Notes: generated by a model not told the origin, from the letters alone. A stretch of 64,000 bases of DNA from Xenopus tropicalis (GCF_000004195.4 NC_030679.2:150275040-150339039); one strand, 5' to 3'; positions 22,340 through 34,300 are shown, counted from the first letter of the stretch. Numbers and translations are program-made.

Positions 22340-23098
22340 TCAAATAGCTTTAACAATTGGCCCAGAGAAACCCATTACCTCCAGAGTAGAGTACATAAAG
22401 GCCCAATTTAGACAATGGAACGCCGTTTCCGTGTCTACACATAATATCAAGGCGCTTGTGGACTCTTTATTTGTTATATCTAATAAATCAATAACCCTTC
22501 GGGTATTGTCCCCTGCTTGCCTATGTTTCACAAACCCTACTTGATCCTTATGGATCAACCTTGGCAAACTGTTGTTTTATCTGTTCGCTAAGATTTTGGT
22601 AAAAATCTTTCGGTCCGAGTTCAACAAGGAGATCAGCCTATAGATAACACATTTTGTATGATCTTGTCCCTCTTTTGGTATTACTGTGATATATGATTTT
22701 AATGTTTCTCTATAGATTGGGTTGCCCTGTAAATAGCCATTGTATAGATTGCACATTATCGGAAATAATTGTTTAGGGAAACACTTATAATATTTATACG
22801 TTAGACCATCTGGCCCTGGTGCTTTCAGACCCTTACTAAGTTCTTCTTCTGTTATATCTACATTTTGTGATTTTAGTTTCTCTTTTGTGAGGGTGGTTAG
22901 GCCACATTGTTCAAGAAAATCTTTAATTGCCTGTTGATGTTTCTCTGCATTGTTATTACCATGTCTGGATAAGTTATAAACATTCTCATAATAAGTTCTG
23001 AAGTATTCTATACATTGCCACAGCCACGTGACTTGTGCTTTGAAAAACTTCAGTCGGCAAGTGGGTATATTGGCGAAATTGCTTATACTTCTCCACAA
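22340..23098 (-). pseudogene. L1-like reverse transcriptase fragments
   Basis: Two adjacent frames separated by a shift near 22570. The upstream one reads GLKAPGPDGLTYKYYKCFP, then SYITVIPKEGQD and LISLLNSDRKIFTKILANR. The downstream one reads LIHKDQVGFVKHRQAGDNTR and RVIDLLDITNKE. The APGPDG, ISLLN and GF-K-RQAGDNTRR motifs are characteristic of L1-clade ORF2. Catalytic Asp context is changed (CVDTETAFHCLNW for the usual D-x-x-K-A-F-D). A relic with no expected activity; the endonuclease part has not been found. Confidence 0.82.
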
Positions 23099-23189
23099 TA
23101 ATTTAGGGTGGCTTCAGCCATTTCTTTGTCAGCTAAAATACACTGTGCAAAAACTGCCCCATGTGCCATTAGCCCTAATTAGTTTCTAC

Positions 23190-23464
23190 TAGGGATTCCC
23201 CATAAAATTTACAAAACTACAAGAAAATTTGTGAAATGGGGTAAAATCTGCAAAACACATTTGTTACAAAACTTTTTAGTCGCCTGCGTCTTTTTCTCAC
23301 CAGCGTCCATTTTTGACGTGACTTTTGATGCCACCGCACCCTTTTTACGCGACTGTACCCATTTTTGATGCGACTGCACGGAAGTTTGCAAAACAATTCG
23401 CCAATGGGGAAATGCGGAATTTCGCTGCGAATCCATGCCTGGCGAAAAATTTCACTCATCACTA
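23190..23464. mobile_element. hAT-type MITE, gatgagc family
   Basis: 275 bp with 8-bp direct duplications gtttctac at 23182-23189 and 23465-23472. The right end reads ttcactcatcacta; the left end has diverged. Related to 32219-32610 and to the fragment at 24375-24490. Confidence 0.85.
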
Positions 23465-23472
23465 GTTTCTAC

Positions 23473-23808
23473 AGTAAAGGATATTTACAGTAGATGTATG
23501 CACACAGTGTGAACGTGTAAATAATGGTACATTGACTTCCATGAAAAATTGATTTTCTTAAGTTTAAACGTAAAGTTAAGCTGAGAATGTGTTATCATAA
23601 CAGTGAAAGTGCTAGTTCAACAAGTACCTCTAAGAAAATCAGTGCTGTAACCTCTGATATGGAGAGTGCTAGTTCAACAAACACTTTAAAGAAACCCAGT
23701 ACTGCAATTCCTGATATCCGAAATGACTCTGTAGATGAAAATAGAAGCCATGACACTATCAAATTCACGTAGGAATGGCCCATGTCAGAACTTAATTGTC
23801 TTCTAGAT
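23473..23808. other. spacer with tandem-like peptide frame
   Basis: A 61-aa frame (23587-23772) contains three similar SESASSTSTSKK-like stretches, reflecting a degenerate ~57-bp repeat. No family is recognised and it is probably non-coding. Confidence 0.3.
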
Positions 23809-23998
23809 CAGGGGTCCCCAACCATCGGTCCGTGGAGTGCTTTCAAGTAGGCCGCCTCAGTTCCTGGCTGCAGTAAAAATGCGGCGTAAATGAAGAGCAT
23901 GTAGGGGCTCGGAGGAAAGTGTCGCAGGTAGAAAGGCGTAGATGAAAATGTTTGTGCTTGACACCGGTCCTTGGTGCCAAAAAGGTTGGAGACCACTG
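23809..23998. mobile_element. short hAT-type MITE
   Basis: Ends caggggtccccaacc and ggttggagaccactg, flanked by ttctagat (23801-23808) and gtctagat (23999-24006), 7 of 8 matching. The element type resembles Charlie-like hAT repeats. Confidence 0.8.
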
Positions 23999-24006
23999 GT
24001 CTAGAT

Positions 24007-25170
24007 GTAAAAATAAGATTACAGGATGGTATATCACAAACTGACCTGCATTGTCTATTGTCTGGGAACCAGGGAATGTGTATTGACCAATCCTCTTTGA
24101 TTTTTGTATGAATTTATCTAATGACCTTATTAGATATCAGTATCTGATGTTGGAGGTGACTGTGCCCCTCTATACAACTCAGGCCCATTGAGCTTATGTC
24201 ATAGATACAGTATGTAACAGATCCTGAATAGCTTCCATAGAGATGGCACGATCTTACTGAAGGCATTAAGGCTCATTTATAAATATAAGTTCAGGGAGCA
24301 AAGCCCAAAATCATTACATTGGTAAGTTGCCCTATAATAGAAAGGGGAGAACCATCTGGTAGGCCGTATAATTTAGTGATGAGCTAATTTTTTCGCCAGG
24401 CATAGATTTGCAGCGAATTTCCAAATTTCACCACTGGCAAATTGTTTTGCAAAACTTCCGAGAAAATTTGCTGTCCAAAAAAAAAAAAAATGTATCTCAA
24501 TGCGGAGAAATCCATGATAATTCCCTTTGTCACCACAAATACTATAGACTGGAATGGTGACAAGAGTTGACCCTACCCTTATGGGACATATTAACACAAT
24601 TTTTAAAATTTGAGTAAAACTAATGTTTTTTTCCCATCTGAGAATTTTCATTTGATATGTACCAGGACAAGCTGATAATACATATTTCTAATCATGCCAA
24701 TAATGGGAGCTAATAACTTCCTATGTCTTGTTTTTCGGGAGTTCATTGGCCTACACTAAACTGGTAAGGTAACGATTATTGCATGGGTAGAACTTATTAC
24801 ATGTAAGAATACAATAGGGGTCTTTTACGATTGCAAAGGCAGTAAGAAAAATACACAGAATTCCACCATTTGCCATTGCCTAGAATCCCACCATAAGTGT
24901 GGCCATGAGGTAGACAAGAGTGAGAAGCAAATGAGAGCAGATGGGCAGGTGCTTCTATCTCAAACTATCTTAGTTGCAGTCAGGATGTTCTTCCGTTCTA
25001 CATCAAAGTGACACAGGCACAATTGTTTAGGTGCAAGTACATTGCGTCCATCAACTCAGGCTGCTGTAGGGAACTATGGAGCTTCCACCACTTTCTTCAG
25101 CATGGTTTTCAGGATGAACAGAAGCTCAGTGCAACTATGTGGAAGTGCAAGGAGCGGCTTCAAATGCAAG
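24007..25170. other. repeat-rich spacer
   Basis: 24060-24200 matches 4660-4790 (block around gaccttattagatatcag). 24375-24490 is one end of the gatgagc hAT MITE, followed by a poly-A run. The remainder shows no gene. Confidence 0.45.
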
Positions 25171-25502
25171 TACAGGTATAGGACCCATTATCCAGAATGC
25201 TCGGGACCAAGGGTATTCCGGATAAGGGGTCTTTCCGTAATGTGGATCTCAATACCTTAAGTCTACTAAAAAATCAATAAAACATTAATTAAACCCAATA
25301 GGATTGTTTTGCATCCAATAAGGATTATTTATATGTTAATTGGGATCCATTACAAGGTACTGTTTTATTTCTACATAGAAAAAGGAAATCTGTTTTAAAA
25401 TTCTGAATTATTTGCTTATAATGGAGTCTATGGGAGACAGGCTTTCCGTAATTCGGAGCTTTCTGGATAACGGGTTTCCGGATAAGGGGTCCGATACCTG
25501 TA
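25171..25502. mobile_element. MITE with acaggtat termini
   Basis: Terminal inverted repeats acaggtataggacccatta and, at the other end, ggataaggggtccgatacctgt. Internal gtctatgggagacaggc segment. A very common frog repeat type; a damaged relative is at 51367-51800. Superfamily not determined. Confidence 0.75.
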
Positions 25503-25745
25503 CCTTGAATGAATGCCATTTTTTTTTTACCATTTAGTGCACAACATATGAGAAGATCTGTCAATACATGAACTTTAAGTGATCAAACCTAAGACTGAAG
25601 ACTTGTGAAGGTAAAATACTATTTGCAGAATGGAAACATGGCAACATGGACTGGAGATGGTACAATAATGGTTGTAGGACATCACTCTGAGGAGAGGACA
25701 TTCTACAGTAAGAATTATATCATTATAACATAAATTGAGTAACAC

Positions 25746-26163
25746 TAGGGGACCTATTTATCAATGTACGATGGGTTACGATTACAAAAAAAATGTATTT
25801 CTAACTTTTAGAACTGTGCATATTCTCTATGATATTTTTGTTAATTTCCGTGACTTTTTCGTACTTTGCGAAATTTGTGCGAAAGAGTACGAAAGTTTCA
25901 TAATTCAAGCTTCGGTATGATGACTTTCCTTTGGCCAGGTTTCCAAAATCATGCATTGAAGGTTCAAAGTCAGAAAGTTTTTCGTGCCATTTACGATCGT
26001 TTGGATACGAAAATTTCATAACTTTCCGATTGTACCACGATATTTTTGGATTGTAACGATACGAATTTTCGTAACATTTCCGCACATTATCGTTCAGAAT
26101 ACGAATTTTCGCAAATCGTACTTTAAAACAATTGGAATTCATACATTGATAAATGGGCCCCTA
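25746..26163. mobile_element. MITE without tandem array (empty relative)
   Basis: Ends taggggacctatttatcaat and attgataaatgggccccta. Internally, gactttcctttggccagg runs straight into tttccaaaatcatgcattg, exactly the two sequences that flank the 52-bp array at 5000 and 6049. It thus shows the family without the repeat. Confidence 0.8.
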
Positions 26164-27001
26164 AAAGTGAGCATAAATCAGAACTGGAAAGTTTACCACC
26201 AATATTGCATAAAGTAAACAGCCAATATCAACATATAAATCTAGACAAATATGGCAGAGCCACAATTTATAAATGATAATGGTCCTAAATGGCCAGGCAA
26301 AAAGGGCCAGAGTTAATGGCACATAGCCCCCAGATTAAAGGGCAAATCAAACAACCATATCAAGGAAATATCTCAAACTCAACTCAAAATTTCAGTTAAA
26401 AAAATCAAATTTGTATTCAAATATCCATATTAAAAACATACAGACCCCACAAGATGCCGTCTAGGTGGGATATTTCTTTGATATGGTTGCTAAATATAGC
26501 AGAGCAATGAATACAATGATTATTATTTTAATACTAATGCTGCGCTCCTTGGTCCCCAGGACCTTCCTTGTTCTTACCCAACTTCGACTCGTAGCAACTC
26601 CTGGCACACCATATGTTACATGAGACCCTTTCTCTCAGGTGGTCCCATTCTGGATTGATGTAGGAAGGGTTAACCACACTAAATTACACACAAAAAATTG
26701 ATCTCTCAAATAACTTGGGTGCCAGTGTTTCTTGAGACAAATAACAAAAGATAACTATACATATCTATCCCTAATAATACCCTTTCATCCCAAACCCTAA
26801 AGCTCCATGGGTAGGAGAAGCCTACTTATTGAATGAAAGAAAATCAATTATATGACAAATAATAATATCCATGAAAGGGAAATATAAGTATCAAAAGTAA
26901 TTCATTTTGTCCAAATGATCATGCTTTTCAGTGTGTATCAACAAAGGAAGAACATGTCATTACTAGTGTAAAATCTCATTTCAAAATAGCAACTTTAATC
27001 T
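26164..27001. other. 3' flank of OR4
   Basis: Non-coding. 26760-26900 (aaaccctaaagctccatggg region) is shared with the OR6 and OR8 3' flanks. Confidence 0.5.
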
Positions 27002-27925
27002 TCAAATTGACAAATACTTCAAAAGAGCAGCTTTAATCTCATTGTTTCTCAGGCTGTATACTATTGGATTGGAAAATGGTGTTCCAACTGTGTATAGGAG
27101 GGACAGTATTTTATTCATATTAAAGTTATGGCCCTTGGATGGTACCATATAAACAGTTATCATAGTCCCATAGTACGTGCACACAACTATTAAATGGGAG
27201 CTGCAAGTGGAGAAGGCTTTGTGTCTTCCTTCAGTAGAGGAGATCCTGAGAATGGCAAGGCCAATGGCAACATAAGTGTAAATGACAAAGCAAAAAGGGA
27301 AAAGCATAAAAGGTATGGCCAAAATAATATCTGTTAGTTCCACAGCTTTATAACCTGAGCAGGAAAGTTTAATAAGAGGGGCAAAATCACAGAAATAATG
27401 ATCTATAACAAATGGGCCACAGAACTCCAAATTAAATGTCAGAAGATTAATAGACAAACCTAATATAAAGCCTAAGCCCCAAGAACAAAGGCTCGTATAG
27501 AGGCAAAGCCTGAAATCCATAATGGAGACATAATGAAGTGGGTAGCAGATGGCCAGATATCGGTCATAGGACATAGCTGTGAGGAGTAATAGTTCTGCAC
27601 TTGCTGATGCACTATAGAAGAGAAACTGTGTGATACAACCAGTAGCAGGCATTGTGCCCCCTCCATTTAGCAATAAATGCAAGAAATTTGGAGTAATACT
27701 GGTACTGAGCAAAACATCAGATAGAGACAGCTGGGAGAGAAGGATGTACATGGGAGATCTCAGGGCTGAGACTGTTATAACCAATATAATGATAAGAAGA
27801 TTCCAAAATAATGTCAAAATATAAATCCAGAGAAACGGAACAAAGAGAAACTCATTGATTATCTGAGAGTTCTGAAATCCCAAGAGAAGGAAAGATATAC
27901 CTGATGTCTGATTCACCTTATGCAT
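27002..27925 (-). CDS. OR4: class II olfactory receptor
   Basis: 307 aa from MHKVNQ. The frame runs 17 codons higher, but those codons are intron and acceptor sequence (ttccag, then gcaATG). Belongs with OR6-OR8 (VELTDIIL before TM5, one residue shorter than OR1-OR3). Motifs: NQT sequon, TM1 WNLL (Gly of GN replaced by Trp, as in OR6 and OR7), MSYDRYLAICYPLHY, DHYFCDFAPL, KAFSTCSSH, and in TM7 FSNPIVYSLRNNE, with Ser for the usual second Phe. It is the most divergent of the long-leader group (LPATGCITQFLFYSASASAE in TM3 approach). Intact and probably functional. Confidence 0.95.
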   Translation of the reverse strand: MHKVNQTSGISFLLLGFQNSQIINEFLFVPFLWIYILTLFWNLLIIILVITVSALRSPMYILLSQLSLSDVLLSTSITPNFLHLLLNGGGTMPATGCITQFLFYSASASAELLLLTAMSYDRYLAICYPLHYVSIMDFRLCLYTSLCSWGLGFILGLSINLLTFNLEFCGPFVIDHYFCDFAPLIKLSCSGYKAVELTDIILAIPFMLFPFCFVIYTYVAIGLAILRISSTEGRHKAFSTCSSHLIVVCTYYGTMITVYMVPSKGHNFNMNKILSLLYTVGTPFSNPIVYSLRNNEIKAALLKYLSI

Positions 27926-28592
27926 TGCCTGGAACCGTACAACAGAGAAGTTAGAAGATATACTGTAACACAGCATCGAACATTTGTGCTCTGTTTGAAC
28001 TAAAGGTCCGAATGTTCCCTAGTCTACTCATTTGTGTGCCTTATGTGAAAAGCTTTGGTTCATCTCAGAAAGATATTAATGTTTTAACATAATATGGATT
28101 GTGGTCTGTTTTAACGGTTATTGACTCTTTCTGCCTCTCCCCCTAGACATCAATATTCTGGTAGATAAACATCACTCTCTTCCTCATCCAGAAGGAAGTT
28201 ACAACCCCTTCATAAAGCCCAGGGATGGTAATATACCCATCACTAAAAAAAATCAGGACAATATTATTGCAAGACTTTTGCCTTAGTAGAGAGTAAGACA
28301 GTGTGTATATTTGTGTATGTTGAACCTTTTGCATGGAATCATGGAATAGATACAGCACCTATATGGAGCCCAGCACCTATATGGAGGTCCCACCAACAAA
28401 AAGTGGGCTATTGTCAAACACTGATAGCGGCTGAACTAAAGCTTAGTACAAAGAGGGTCATTGTAAATTGTAAACTCAACTCAAAATGTAAATTTCTCTA
28501 ATAATGAAAAGTACAGATACAGGTCCACATAGTATTCCATATTATCTAACAGTTAAAAAGTGATATGAATTTATCTTACAATGTCAATTTAC

Positions 28593-28719
28593 CTTTGTTA
28601 TTAATTTTAAATAGAAAATCAAACAATTTCAAATACAAAATTAAAAGAATATTGCAGGATGAGCAAGATCATTGAGCAAAGAGCAGCCATAATTCTATAC
28701 TGCATGGATAAGGGAAGCC
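28593..28719 (-). other. predicted OR4 non-coding exon 1
   Basis: Begins about 30 bp below the TATA (estimated) and ends at the donor aacaaag|gtaaat (gt at 28591-28592 on the minus strand). With the acceptor at 27929-27930 this gives a 664-bp leader intron. The same donor string is found at OR6 and OR8. Confidence 0.6.
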
Positions 28720-28840
28720 ACTTGGCATTACAGAGATGGGGTTTTTATACCTTTGGAAAGGAACATAACAGCCATTCTGTAACTATCCCCTGGGCCGTGT
28801 ATAACACAGACACTCACAGGGAGCTCCCTGGGGCAGAATC
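28646..28840 (-). promoter_or_regulatory. OR4 promoter cassette
   Basis: TATA at 28742-28749, EBF-like sites at 28786-28795 and 28825-28834 (minus strand). The block's downstream part has drifted (attgcaggatgagcaag) more than in the other copies. About 817 bp above the ATG. Confidence 0.82.
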
Positions 28841-28879
28841 AGAAGTTTGTTACTAATGACAATTCTTACATTTCAACAT

Positions 28880-30850
28880 ATTTACATCATTTTATGTGGG
28901 ATAAAGCTATAAAAAATACCTTCACCCCCTAAAAGATATATATTTGGAAAGTAAACACTCCCCTGAATTCAAAATGGGTACCCATGTCTTTCAATTCTAA
29001 AATACCAAGCAGCCCCCAAGCTTCCCTAAATTTGCCAATTTTGATGACACTTCCAAAAGTCACCTTAAAACTTCCAGGTCATTAGGTAATTATATAAAAT
29101 ACCCTAAATATGAACCCCATAGGCCTACTGAACAGTTTTATGTACAAAGACCCCAAAATATACCTTGTGCATACTAATTAATTGCTTACCTTTACCTAAT
29201 TCATAAATATTGCATTTTTATGTGGGGTAAAAGCCGCAGAAATGTAGAGTGGCCCCTGAAAACCATATATTTTTGGAATGTTCACATTCAGACGAATCCA
29301 AAATGGCTAAATATTTCTTTCTACCCTAAACTACTAAATGGCAAAGCTTTCCTAAAGTTAGCTGTTTTGACAGCATTTCTGAAAATCAGCTAAATATGTT
29401 GCAATTCGCCCTTATTTATCTTGCTCAGTCAAATCACCCCAAATAGGAACACCAGAGGTCTACTGAACAGTTTGATGCCCAATATGCATAGATTTACCAA
29501 AGTATGGGATACGTATGGACTCCAAATGAAATGCAGTTTCTGCAAAAAAAAAAAACATGACTTATAATACGAGTCATACGACCCCTAACTGTCCAGAAAC
29601 ACCCAGAAAACCATATATTTTTGTAAAGTTCACCTTCTGACTAATCCAACATGGGTAAAGAAGCCTTTCTTCACCAAAGTACCAATCTGTAAAGCTTTCC
29701 TAAATTAGCGTTTTTTATGATTTTTCTAATAATCACCTAACATTGTCGCAATTTGCCGCATTTATCTCTCAGAATTTCTTACATACAATGAACCATTACC
29801 CTAAATAGGAATTCCATAGGTCTACTGAACAGTTTGATGCCCAATGTGCAAAGTATATGTACAGACTCCAAATAAAAATTAGTGCATATGAATTTACTTG
29901 GGTGCAGACTCAGCTTCAGCAAACAAGACCCCTTGCTTGTGTTGTGTGTCGTAAGACCCCCTAAATGTACAGAAACCCCCAGAAAATCATATATTCTTGG
30001 AAAGTACACACTCTGATGAATCTAACATGGGTAAAGACTCATTTCTACAACAAAGAACCAATCTGTAAAGCTTTCCTAAAGTTAGTGGTTTTTATGACTT
30101 TTATGAAAATTACCTAAAATGTTGCAATTTGACACAGTTATCTTTTATAATTTTTTACGTACAAATGAAAATCCCCCCAAATATGAATATCGAAGGTCTA
30201 CTGAACAGTTTGATGCATAATATACATAGATTTACCAAACTATGTGGTGTACAGAGGCACCCAAATGAAAATAGTGCATCTGAATTTTCTCAGCTGCTAT
30301 CTCATAATATGCAACAGGGGGTCTTATTTGCAGATGTTGTGTCTTAAGACCCCCTAAATGTACAGTGACCCCTGAAAACCATATATTTTGGGAAAGTACA
30401 CATTCTGATGGCTCCAACATGAGTAAAGAGTCCTCTCTACACCAAAGTACCAATCTGCAAAGCCTTCCTAAGGTTAGACATTTCTGAAAATCGGCTACAA
30501 ATGTTGCAATTTGCTGCATTTATCTCACACAATTTCTTGCATACAAAGGTAAATCACCCCAAATATGAACACCAGAGGTCTACTGAACAGTTTGATGCCC
30601 AATTTGCATAGTTATACCACAGTCTGTGGTATGCACGGACCCCAAAATAAAAATAGTGCATATGGATTTCTTGCCTGGCAACTCAACTTTTACAGACAGA
30701 GCTCCCTAACAGCATATTATGTGCTGTAACACCCCCTAATTGTACAGAGACCCCCAGAAAACCATATATTTTTGTACACATTCTGAGGAATTCAAAATAG
30801 GTAAACATATCTTTCTAAACCAAAGTACCACATGGCAAAGCTATGTTAAA
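28880..30850. repeat. long-unit satellite, ~340-380 bp, about 5 units
   Basis: The marker ggtctactgaacagtttgat recurs near 29118, 29456, 29818, 30196 and 30577, and aaaaccatatatttttg-type and gcaaagctttcctaaagtta segments recur in the same order. Units are diverged. 30850-31200 looks like its GC-richer border. No gene. Confidence 0.85.
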
Positions 30851-31199
30851 AATCAGATCAGGAACACTGATACACTTGGGGGGTCCTAGAGGGTCATCTG
30901 TTCAGAGTCCTGTGCAGCAGGAAGTGAGTGGGTACTGCTGGGTGGGGGAGGAAGGAGCAGGACAAGCTGCAGACGCCATGCAATCACGTCTGCTGCTTGG
31001 AGGTCGGTCCCGTGATGATCACATCACTGAACCAACATTACAGCCCCCATGGCTCGTTGCCCAGGGGGGCTGCATTGCCTCCTCTGCAGAGAGAAATCTC
31101 TATCTGCCCAAGAACATACAGCATACCTGCTCAGCAGTAAAAGGGCTAAGGAATCGTACCACACATGAACAACATCTTTGAAAAGAGTCTAATCACACC

Positions 31200-32210
31200 T
31201 GATCCACATGGGCGGCATTTAAACATTTACTAATGGACTTTATTTGAGGGAAAACTGTGTTTTTTTTCAGACTTGCAAATATTTTTCTATTTATAAAATT
31301 CAAAGGGCAAGCTAGCCATAGATGCCTTTTTGGCTCTAATAATTGCTTCTTATCATGGTGTCTTGGTGTTCTTAATATTATTAATAATTACTTGAGAATT
31401 AATAAATATACATACTAATCATGCCTTACTGACATGTTTAGCTTAAAGTAGCTTTTGGAGGTTATGTAATAGTAGATGGAAAGTTTGCTACAGGCCTTAC
31501 TACCTTTAACAACCAATTTACTGGTCATGTGGTTAAAGGGAAGCAATACTTTTCCGCTCTTACCAGAATGGTGTTCTTCATCAAAATGTGCCTTTATGTT
31601 CTTTAGACCATTTTCCTCCATTTGGCCTCTTTCCATATAAATCTGACATAGGTTGCTTCAGTAATATTCATCCCCTACAGGCAGTAGTATACTTCTCCAT
31701 GTGAGGAAGTTGAGTGGTTATTTACAGCAATAGATTTTATTATTGGTGGGTTTATGTAGGTGGGTTTAAAGGTGCCTAATTAGAGTTAGACAATTTCAAC
31801 AAAAAGCTTGTTGATTGTATAATATTAAATTTTGAAGATATTAGATGTCATGCTACAATTTCTATCACTGTTGCACTGTTAAACATTCACCTCTACTGAA
31901 GCAAAAGTAACTTGCTCTGATCTCGTTTTGCTTAAACAGCCATCACGTTTTCACATTTTGTCTTATCATGTACAGACATCATTTTTTGAGTGTTAAATAC
32001 GGCCTCTAGATGGTGCTAAAGTGTAAAGACTTGCCAGCAAAATACAATAGTAAACACTGTGGACTATGTGCCACCTGGTGGCAAATATTTGTATATTTTT
32101 TTTTCTTGTGTTAATTGGAAGAGATATACTGCGACAACATGGTAAAGGAACTTGGCTGCATCTGTACCTAATGATAGGAAATTTTGGAAACTTCAAGAAG
32201 GTGATTTGTG
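31200..32210. other. AT-rich spacer
   Basis: Only chance short frames; no repeat family or gene recognised. Confidence 0.4.
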
Positions 32211-32218
32211 CCTCTGGT

Positions 32219-32610
32219 TAGTGATGGGCAAAATGTTTCGGCAGGCATGGATTCGCGACGAATTTCCGTGTTTCGCCATTGGAGGATTGTTTTGCGAAAC
32301 TGATGAGAAAATTTGCTGTGGAAAAATTTCCTGCCGTCCAAAAATTGTCGCCCACGTCAAAAGAATAGTAACACGTCAAAAGAATAGTTGTGGATCAAAA
32401 TAAATAGTCGCGGGTGTCAAAAGAATAGTCGCGCATCAAAATAAATAGTCACGGGCGTCAAAAGAATAGCTGCGTGTCAAAAGAATAGTTGTGCATCAAA
32501 AAAAATAGTTGCTCGTCAAAAGAATAGGTGCGAGCGACACATTTTTTTGATGCGCGACATTTTCGCTAATCTTTTGGTGAACCGAAACGGGACAGATTTG
32601 CTCATCACTA
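32219..32610. mobile_element. hAT-type MITE with internal short repeats
   Basis: Ends tagtgatgggc and gctcatcacta, with perfect 8-bp duplications cctctggt at 32211-32218 and 32611-32618. The interior has about ten imperfect repeats of gtcaaaagaatagtcgc. Confidence 0.9.
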
Positions 32611-32749
32611 CCTCTGGTGTTAAATGATCATAAAACACAATTTTAGTCTGCACTTTAGCCCAAGAAAGGTATAGAGCCCTGAGTAAAGTTGAAAGAGAGA
32701 ACCTCACAGAATAAGGGTTCTTTGCTCAAGTTAGCTGTGTTTATGAATT

Positions 32750-33066
32750 GTCTAAAAATGACATAAAAGCTTCCATTTTATTTTCAATAAATCTTTTGAC
32801 CAAGGTCAAAGAACCTAAAATCTGCCAGTGGTCTATTGAACATTTTGATGCCCAATGTACATATGTTTACCCAAGTATATGGCATGCAGAGGCTCCAAAA
32901 TAAGGCTACAAAACAAGCACCTTGCATTGATTTTCTGTGCCATAAGATCCCCATGGACATAAGGAAAATACAAAAGAAATTACTTTTTTCTACATAAATC
33001 TATCAAACTGCAAAGCCTTCCTAAAGTTAGAGTTATTTATAATATATATATACGATGAAACATCAC
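32750..33066. repeat. satellite unit downstream of OR5
   Basis: One diverged unit of the ~370-bp satellite (ggtctattgaacattttgat near 32828). Its end runs into the OR5 stop codon. Confidence 0.7.
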
Positions 33067-34020
33067 CTACATATTGCAGTTTGCTGCATTTTTCTTGCAT
33101 AATGACTTATATTTCCGTAGAGCAGCTTTAATTTCCTTGGTTTTCAGACTATATACTATCGGATTGAAAAATGGTGTTCCAACTGTACTTAAAAGAGACA
33201 GCATTTTATTCATATTGAAGTTATGTCCCTTGGATGGTACCATATAAATTGTTAACAGAGTCCCATAGTACGTGCACACAACTATTAAATGGGAGCTGCA
33301 AGTGGAGAAGGCTTTGTGTCTTCCTTCAGTAGAGGAGATCCTAAAAATGGCAAGGCCAATGGAAACATAAGTGTAAATGATGAAGCAAAAAGGGAAAAAT
33401 GCAAAAGGTATGATCAAAATAAACTTTGTTAGTTCCACGTCTTTATAATCTGTGCAAGAAAGTTCCAGAAGAGGGACAATATCACAGAAATAATGATCTA
33501 TAACAAATGGGCCACAGAACTGCAAACTAAATGTTAGAAGAGTCATAACCAAACTCATTATAAGGGCTAAGCCCCAAGAACAAAGACTCATATAGAGGCA
33601 AAGCCTGAAACCCATAATGGAGGCATAATGAAGTGGGGAGCAGATGGCCAGATATCGGTCATAGGCCATGGCTGTGAGGAGATAAAATTCTGAAGATCCT
33701 GCAACACTATAAAAGTAAAACTGTGTGATACAACCAGTAGCAGATATTGTGCCCCCTCCATTCAGTAATAAACGCAAGAAATTTGGAGTAATACTGGTAC
33801 TGAGCAAAACATCAGCCAGAGACAGCTGGGAGAGAAGGGCGTACATGGGAGATCTCAGGGCTGAGACTGTTATTACCAATATAATTATAAGAAAATTTCC
33901 AACTAATGTCAAAATATAAATCCATAGAAAGAGATCAAAAAGTAATACATTTATTACATGAATGTTTTGAAATCCCAAAAGAAGGAAAGAAATGACTGAT
34001 GATTGATTCGCCATATGCAT
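33067..34020 (-). CDS. OR5: class II olfactory receptor with satellite-derived tail
   Basis: 317 aa from MHMANQSS; an open extension of 39 codons reaches 34137, in the leader. It is the most different N-terminus of the set (NQSS sequon, FQNIHVINVLLFDLF). DRYLAICSPLHY, DHYFCDIVPLLELSC and KAFSTCSSH are intact. In TM7 the usual NPIVYSLRNK reads NPIVYSLKTKE. The last residues, about CKKNAANCNM and the stop, are encoded by DNA that matches the flanking satellite (gttgcaatttgctgcattt type), so the original C-terminal end was replaced. By sequence it groups with OR4 and OR6-8 (VELTKFIL), but its leader is of the short kind. Confidence 0.94.
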   Translation of the reverse strand: MHMANQSSVISFLLLGFQNIHVINVLLFDLFLWIYILTLVGNFLIIILVITVSALRSPMYALLSQLSLADVLLSTSITPNFLRLLLNGGGTISATGCITQFYFYSVAGSSEFYLLTAMAYDRYLAICSPLHYASIMGFRLCLYMSLCSWGLALIMSLVMTLLTFSLQFCGPFVIDHYFCDIVPLLELSCTDYKDVELTKFILIIPFAFFPFCFIIYTYVSIGLAIFRISSTEGRHKAFSTCSSHLIVVCTYYGTLLTIYMVPSKGHNFNMNKMLSLLSTVGTPFFNPIVYSLKTKEIKAALRKYKSLCKKNAANCNM

Positions 34021-34104
34021 TGCCTGGAACCAATAAAATACAATTCTCCTATAATACAAAGTTATCTTTAAGGTCTTGTGCAAAACTGCAAATGGGAAAG
34101 GAAA

Positions 34105-34300
34105 GAATCCTGTAGGGTGAGCAGTGCCATTGAGCAAAGAGCAGCCATAACTCTATACTGCATGGATAAGGGAAGCCATTTGGCATTACAGAGATGGGGT
34201 TTTTATACCTTTGGAAAGGAACATAACAGCCATTCTGTAACTATCCCCTGGGCCGTGTATAACACAGACACTCACAGGGAGCTCCCTGGGGCACAACCAG
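34105..34300 (-). promoter_or_regulatory. OR5 promoter cassette
   Basis: TATA at 34200-34207, EBF-like sites at 34244-34253 and 34283-34292 (minus), then ttgttactaataacaa at about 34306-34321. Over the block I see almost no difference from OR2. The TATA is about 180 bp above the ATG. Confidence 0.83.

Larger units (their letters stand above)
18420..23180 (-). mobile_element. L1/Tx1-like LINE ORF2 relic, interrupted
   Basis: Minus strand, 5' to 3' from high to low coordinates: RT fingers/palm at 22340-23098, the [14 protein letters not shown] segment near 22200-22260, C-terminal region, then a CWRC...WTCP zinc-knuckle-like motif near 18740-18835. It is broken by stops and by two later insertions, a Tc1 element (19022-20602) and a TTAA-flanked MITE (21633-22145). 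The metal-binding FADD box is missing at the MITE site. Confidence 0.8.

Noticed and set aside
33067..34137. A 356-aa OR5 with a 39-residue N-terminal extension
   Set aside because: The extension crosses the ttccag acceptor and reaches into the promoter block; other copies do not conserve it. A leader-retained form cannot be fully excluded.
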